64,000 nt of DNA, taken from the NCBI GenBank assembly GCA_034769895.1, contig CM068370.1, positions 47,854,344 to 47,918,343 of the forward strand, in the 5' to 3' direction. A program made the translations under genes and the position numbers. This DNA comes from Magicicada septendecula. Taxonomy: Eukaryota; Arthropoda; Insecta; Hemiptera; Cicadidae. This document shows positions 60,148-64,000 of the stretch, piece by piece. Each line of letters opens with the position of its first letter. The stretch's first letter is position 1. The notes beneath the pieces were generated by a model. The model saw only the letters and a list, made by a program, of their open reading frames with translations, did no database searches and had not been told where the DNA came from.

Positions 60148-60441
60148 AATTGTTTAAATTAAGATCCGGGTATTGGGCCATGGTCTACTATATTTATCAT
60201 CTTAACGGATGTTCTCCGACGTTTCGACCTCATCTCTGGAGGCCATCTTCAGTGAAACACTGTTTTTAATCCAACTCACACGGTGTTCATCAGCAACAAC
60301 AGTACTGTGGCTGCTGGCTGCTGAGGCTGAAACGTCTGAGAACAGCATCGGTCAGAATGACAACTATAGTAGACCACGGCCCAATAGCCTGGATCTTAAT
60401 TTTGACAATTATGACGCCGGGCATGAAAGCCTTAGAAATAG
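60148..60441. mobile_element. Penelope-type foldback, family B, best copy
   Basis: The left arm begins AATTGTTTAAATTAAGATCC and the right arm ends GGATCTTAATTTTGACAATT. An extension containing GGGCATGAAAGCCTTAG closes the right side. GTTAAATAACATT is duplicated exactly at 60135-60147 and 60442-60454. A complete hammerhead core is in the left arm. Confidence 0.85.
60218..60252 (-). ncRNA. Hammerhead ribozyme-like core, family B
   Basis: The minus strand reads CTGAAGA, a six-pair helix II GGCCTC/GAGGTC, GAAA, then C, GTC. ACGU around helix III is self-complementary. All conserved core bases are present. A short helix I with one mismatch is possible (GTTTC with GGAGAAC). Confidence 0.65.
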
Positions 60442-60454
60442 GTTAAATAACATT

Positions 60455-61125
60455 CATATTTTAAATGTAATGCATTTTATTTTAATATCTATTAAATAAT
60501 AATTACTAAAAATATCTGTCTGTTTTTTATTTAATTCCTAGCCATTGTATAATTTTTATAAGTCATTTATTTATTTATTTTTTGACAACTCTGAATACAA
60601 TCACTGACAGATACTAGTTTTTAAAAATTTGATCAATTAAAAACCATTCCTAACAGTAACTTTCCGCTGTAAATTAGGTTTAAAAATTGTACCAACTCAC
60701 TCTTGATATACTTTTATTATCCTCCCGTTCCATCTGAAAATCATGGAATTCTGTTTCTTCAGCTCACGCTATGTACTTGCATGCTGCCGCTCATATCTAC
60801 TACACTCATTATCTCATGAGACAGTCATGTTTTCATCTTTTCTGCCTAATCTACTCCTTTCTTTGTTGTCACTCAGTAAAATGCTAGAGACTGATGTACC
60901 CATTGTTTTTACATAATTTACAGGTTATTTCCTACCTGTTTCATAAGAACCCAAGTTTGAACTCTGTATATTGTAACAAATACGAACACTAGTCAAATAC
61001 TTTGCCTCGTAAGCACTGAGTATTTCCTTGTTCTTTAAAATAAAAGCAATCTTGCCAAAACTAATACCAGATGATCTCACCTTTCAATATTCATTTACAC
61101 CTTTGTTATCTTCTGCCAAAGTTAT
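60455..61125. other. Nothing recognised
   Basis: Intron DNA, AT-rich, no supported feature. Confidence 0.4.
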
Positions 61126-61340
61126 GTTCTTCTTCTTCTTCTTGGCTTCACACTATAACCCTAGACGGGTTGTAGCATTCTTGTTTTCTGCTATCACTCA
61201 TACTGTAAAGCTGTTTTCCTTGTCCATACTCTTACTTCTGTATTCGACATACCCTTTTTGACTCATCCTTGCCCTCCTCTATTTCTCCTCCCTGTTTGCT
61301 TCCATTGTTTTTTGCAATTTTGATTCCTCTATTCAAGAAA
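61126..61340 (-). mobile_element. Retroposon 3' end with (AAG)n tail
   Basis: On the minus strand GCTACAACCCGTCTAGGG and TATAGTGTGAAGCC lead into an AAG repeat ending near 61127. This suggests a LINE or SINE tail; no target duplication was established. Confidence 0.4.
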
Positions 61341-62028
61341 GCATGCTCAGACCATCCCAGTCCATGAGTTCTTAAAATCTATATCAGTTCTTTCTATAAG
61401 GCTATAAAAAATCATAGTTAATTCTTTCACCAATTGCCATTTTATTCTTGTATGGTGTGGCACATTCTCTGTAACAATTTCTTTTACAAAATTCTCAATC
61501 TTTGCCCACAATACTATTCGTTTCAAATAGCTATACAGTTGTACATTACATACTTGACCAACATAATCAATCTAAACCTGTTAAGACATGTTTATCACAC
61601 AAAGTATTTATAAAAACTGACAGTACTCTTCTTAACACTCATCTTGAGTTGCTACACAAATTCTATTCATTAATGACGCGATATATACTCAATCTAAATA
61701 AAATACATATAGTTTCGAAAATATAAATACAGTTTTATCACTCTACCAGCTAAAGCCATTCCCTCTAAACCATTATGGCTTACCTGAATCGGATTTAAAT
61801 TTTACACTCTACTGCCATACAATTCAAGTAAAGGCTGTGTTTACTGAAAGCAAAACCTTAAACGCAAACTTCAAAATTGAAAAAATATAACATGCAGGAT
61901 TTATAACTTATACTAGTACACGGTGTTTCAAAACAACAACTCTAAAATTAACCTCATTAATCCATACCATAAAAAATTAGTACATAAAACAAACAGATGA
62001 AAATAACGATTCAAAGATTTTTACTTAC
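61341..62028. other. Intron sequence, nothing recognised
   Basis: AT-rich sequence up to the Rim2 donor. Confidence 0.4.
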
Positions 62029-62254
62029 CATGGGGGTATGCAACGCAAGACGCCACAGTTTTCGATATGGCACCTGCCATCATAAACTCTAAGAAATCTC
62101 GTGACGTTTTCTCATCTTCCTTAAGGTTAAGATCACTACGACTTCTTCGGGCTATTAATTGTGCTTTAATAGCTTCATATATGACAAAATGTACTACCGT
62201 TTCAGAAACACCCCAATACGATGCAGTGATTCCTTTGTAAAAACCGAAAAGCCC
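62029..62254 (-). CDS. Rim2: Mitochondrial pyrimidine nucleotide carrier, penultimate exon
   Basis: The minus-strand exon lies between TTTGTTCCAG and G|GTAAGT, entering in phase 0 and leaving in phase 1. It reads [96 protein letters not shown] is helix 4 of Rim2-type carriers and [22 protein letters not shown] is helix 5. It is joined to the exon 15 kb away by PHE at the splice. The charged loop ([14 protein letters not shown]) is the variable part. Together the two exons give the last 154 residues of a protein of about 365 residues in Drosophila; earlier exons were not found up to 64000. Confidence 0.95.
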
Positions 62255-62606
62255 CTGGAACAAAGTTGATATACTTGTATTATGGACAACATCTAAAAAC
62301 GTTAAATTTTTTACACTTATTAGTCACATCACTATTTTAGGTGGTAACAATACGTATTATTCCTAGTCAGTAATTATTGACCTCATTAGGTAGTAAGCTT
62401 GTAACTAGTCTGTCCAGCTATCTAATGGAATATTCATTAATGGTATCTAATGGAGTCGCACGCATGCACACACACAACTCCTATGACTAATTACCAAACT
62501 TTCATTTTCTCTTCAGAAACGGGAAAGAATATATGCAGCAAAATTTCTTATGTATCTAATGTTTTGAAGACTTTTATATACCCATGTACATAGAATAAAA
62601 TAATAT

Positions 62607-63220
62607 TGTTATGTAATGCAGAAAACGTGTTACACCATTATGGAACGTTCTGGTATATTGGAGAACGTTGTTCTACTCTATTCCTGCAGCTGTAATGCGT
62701 ACGTGACGCTTGACACGCGAGGCAGTATTACATAATGCGGAACATCTCGTGCGTACGATGGTGTCGTTATAGAAGGTTCTCAATTAGCCCAACGGTGCGT
62801 GTTTCTGTGAAGGTCGCGCTGAAGTGTCCTCTAGAATTTTCAATGGCTTGTTAAGGACGCATATTATGGAACCCTGGTGACTATAAACAGCCCATACTGC
62901 AGTTGAATTTTCAGTTATTGTCGGGCGATTACATAGTGCGTTTGAGTGGCGATTTACACAGTGCAGTTCAAAGTATTGTGGCGAAATGTTATGTGTTTTA
63001 TAATTGCGCAGGACAATTGTAATAAAATTTATCGTGTTTTATATGAGTTGACATTTTTATTGCGTGTGAACAATTTTTATTTGATTTGTTGTAAGAGACT
63101 ATCTTGTAGATTACAAAATGTTTAATTGTGATAATTAAAGCTGGTGATTAGTGACTAAATTGGTGTCTTGTATTTTGTTTTCCATTGTACCATACGATGA
63201 TCAGTTAGACCGTCATAACA
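62607..63220 (+). repeat. Solo LTR, Ty3/gypsy, with ATAT duplication
   Basis: It runs from TGTTATGTAATGCAG to GACCGTCATAACA. ATAT stands on both sides (62603-62606 and 63221-63224). Its last 160 bp closely match the LTR ends of the other members. It lies in a Rim2 intron in antisense. Confidence 0.88.
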
Positions 63221-63251
63221 ATATCTAATCGAAGGCAGAAAAAACAAACAG

Positions 63252-63413
63252 AGTACTAATTGGATGAGAACAAATCAACATAAGACTGGGGATGTGGCAC
63301 AGGATCTATAGTACTGTTTCGAAGCCTATTTTTAAACGTCTGCAGTACATCCTTCAAATCAAGACTTGATTTGCTGCAAGACGCAAGAGGCAAAGAATCT
63401 GCGTGTATCTGAA
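63252..63413 (-). CDS. Candidate exon of unknown gene
   Basis: The minus strand has TGTTTTCAG at about 63414 followed by an open frame (HADSLPLASCSKSSLDLKDVLQTFKNRLRNSTIDPVPHPQSYVDLFSSN, then a stop). The acceptor is good and the composition is less AT-rich and more protein-like than the surroundings. It matches nothing that I know in Rim2; it could be an alternative or unrelated terminal exon, or chance. No clear donor is seen. Confidence 0.25.
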
Positions 63414-63419
63414 AACAAG

Positions 63420-64000
63420 AATCAGTAAGAAAGATGCAAACAGATCAGATACATAGGAGAAACATGTATTCAGAATAAATCCTCCACTTTTACAATAGCA
63501 AGTGTCACACACATTGCTTGCTTGAATCACTGGATAACTGAATCACTTATCTGACCAAAACATCAACATCCTAGTAGTTTTACTTTACACTATGCACTGC
63601 TCTTTACATCCAGATTCCATCTTTCCCTGTCCGCCCTCTTGCCATAGCAACTTCCAACATCCATCTTCCAAGAATGTCTTAATCTTTCTCTTTTTTCTTC
63701 TCAGTAGAGTATACCCCCGTATCCATCTGGCCATCTCTCATTTGGCATCCTGTGTACCAATTTATTGTTTTGCCTTATGATTGTATGAATTATGTGCAAG
63801 ATGATTCCCATTTCTCACACGTCTTTTACCCACTATAATCCATCTGCAGCATAATCTTAATTAGTTCATTTATATAGCTTTAATTTTTTTTTATTCACTC
63901 ATTTATTTCCAACGTTCTGCTGCATTTAACCTGATACTCTCCGCAATCATCTTGTACACTCTATTACCCTTTGATATTTTCTAACTACATAAGAGCCAGT
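63420..64000. other. Nothing recognised
   Basis: Intron or upstream flank of Rim2. No further carrier exon was found. Confidence 0.4.

Noticed and set aside
1-64000. CRISPR arrays, operons, bacterial promoters
   Set aside because: The window is eukaryotic; no spaced direct-repeat arrays were seen.

Overview
This looks like nuclear DNA from an insect. The genes have GT-AG introns of 0.1 to 15 kb, the sequence is AT-rich, and transposable elements are dense. The two host proteins are closest, from memory, to insect carriers. The element mix (Penelope-like, Helitron, hAT, mariner, pogo, Ty3/gypsy, tRNA-derived SINE) and the large introns suggest a big genome such as a cockroach, termite or stick insect, but that placement is a guess.

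Only two host genes are supported, and they converge tail to tail. On the + strand, five exons (2372-2608, 5682-5769, 12258-12471, 26156-26255, 26379-26604) encode all but about the first 30 residues of a mitochondrial 2-oxoglutarate/malate carrier (SLC25A11-like). Their splice phases fit exactly and give 287 codons. On the - strand, 62029-62254 and 46795-47036 are the last two exons of a pyrimidine-nucleotide carrier (Rim2, SLC25A33/36-like). Upstream exons of both genes lie outside the window or were not recognised. Both proteins belong to the inner mitochondrial membrane SLC25 family: one exchanges 2-oxoglutarate for malate, the other supplies nucleotides to the matrix.

Almost everything else is mobile DNA inside the introns or in the 20 kb between the two 3' ends. 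1-5.7 kb: LINE fragment, two Penelope-type foldbacks, a mariner. 6.2-10.9 kb: a decayed Helitron with both ends preserved. 12.5 kb: a SINE just behind a splice donor. 13-15.4 kb: unclassified Helitron-like repeats. 16.0-22.0 kb: an old Ty3/gypsy element; a related solo LTR at 22.7 kb. 23.9-26.1 kb: a hAT-like element holding a Penelope-like element with a GIY-YIG reading frame. 28.4-29.9 kb: a second hAT-like copy. 30.3, 32.2 and 40.3 kb: foldbacks. 34.6-38.2 kb: a younger, short Ty3/gypsy relative. 42.5-44.8 kb: a nearly whole pogo/Tigger element. 45.9-61 kb: mariner, hAT, pogo and TIR remnants and more foldbacks. 62.6 kb: another solo LTR.

The main discovery candidate is a set of short palindromic retroposons belonging to at least five sequence families. 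They share one plan: two inverted arms, a one-sided extension of about 25-40 nt, 10-14 bp target duplications, and in most of them a hammerhead-ribozyme-like core with a very short or self-complementary helix III. One family still carries a Penelope GIY-YIG frame, which ties the set to Penelope-like elements.
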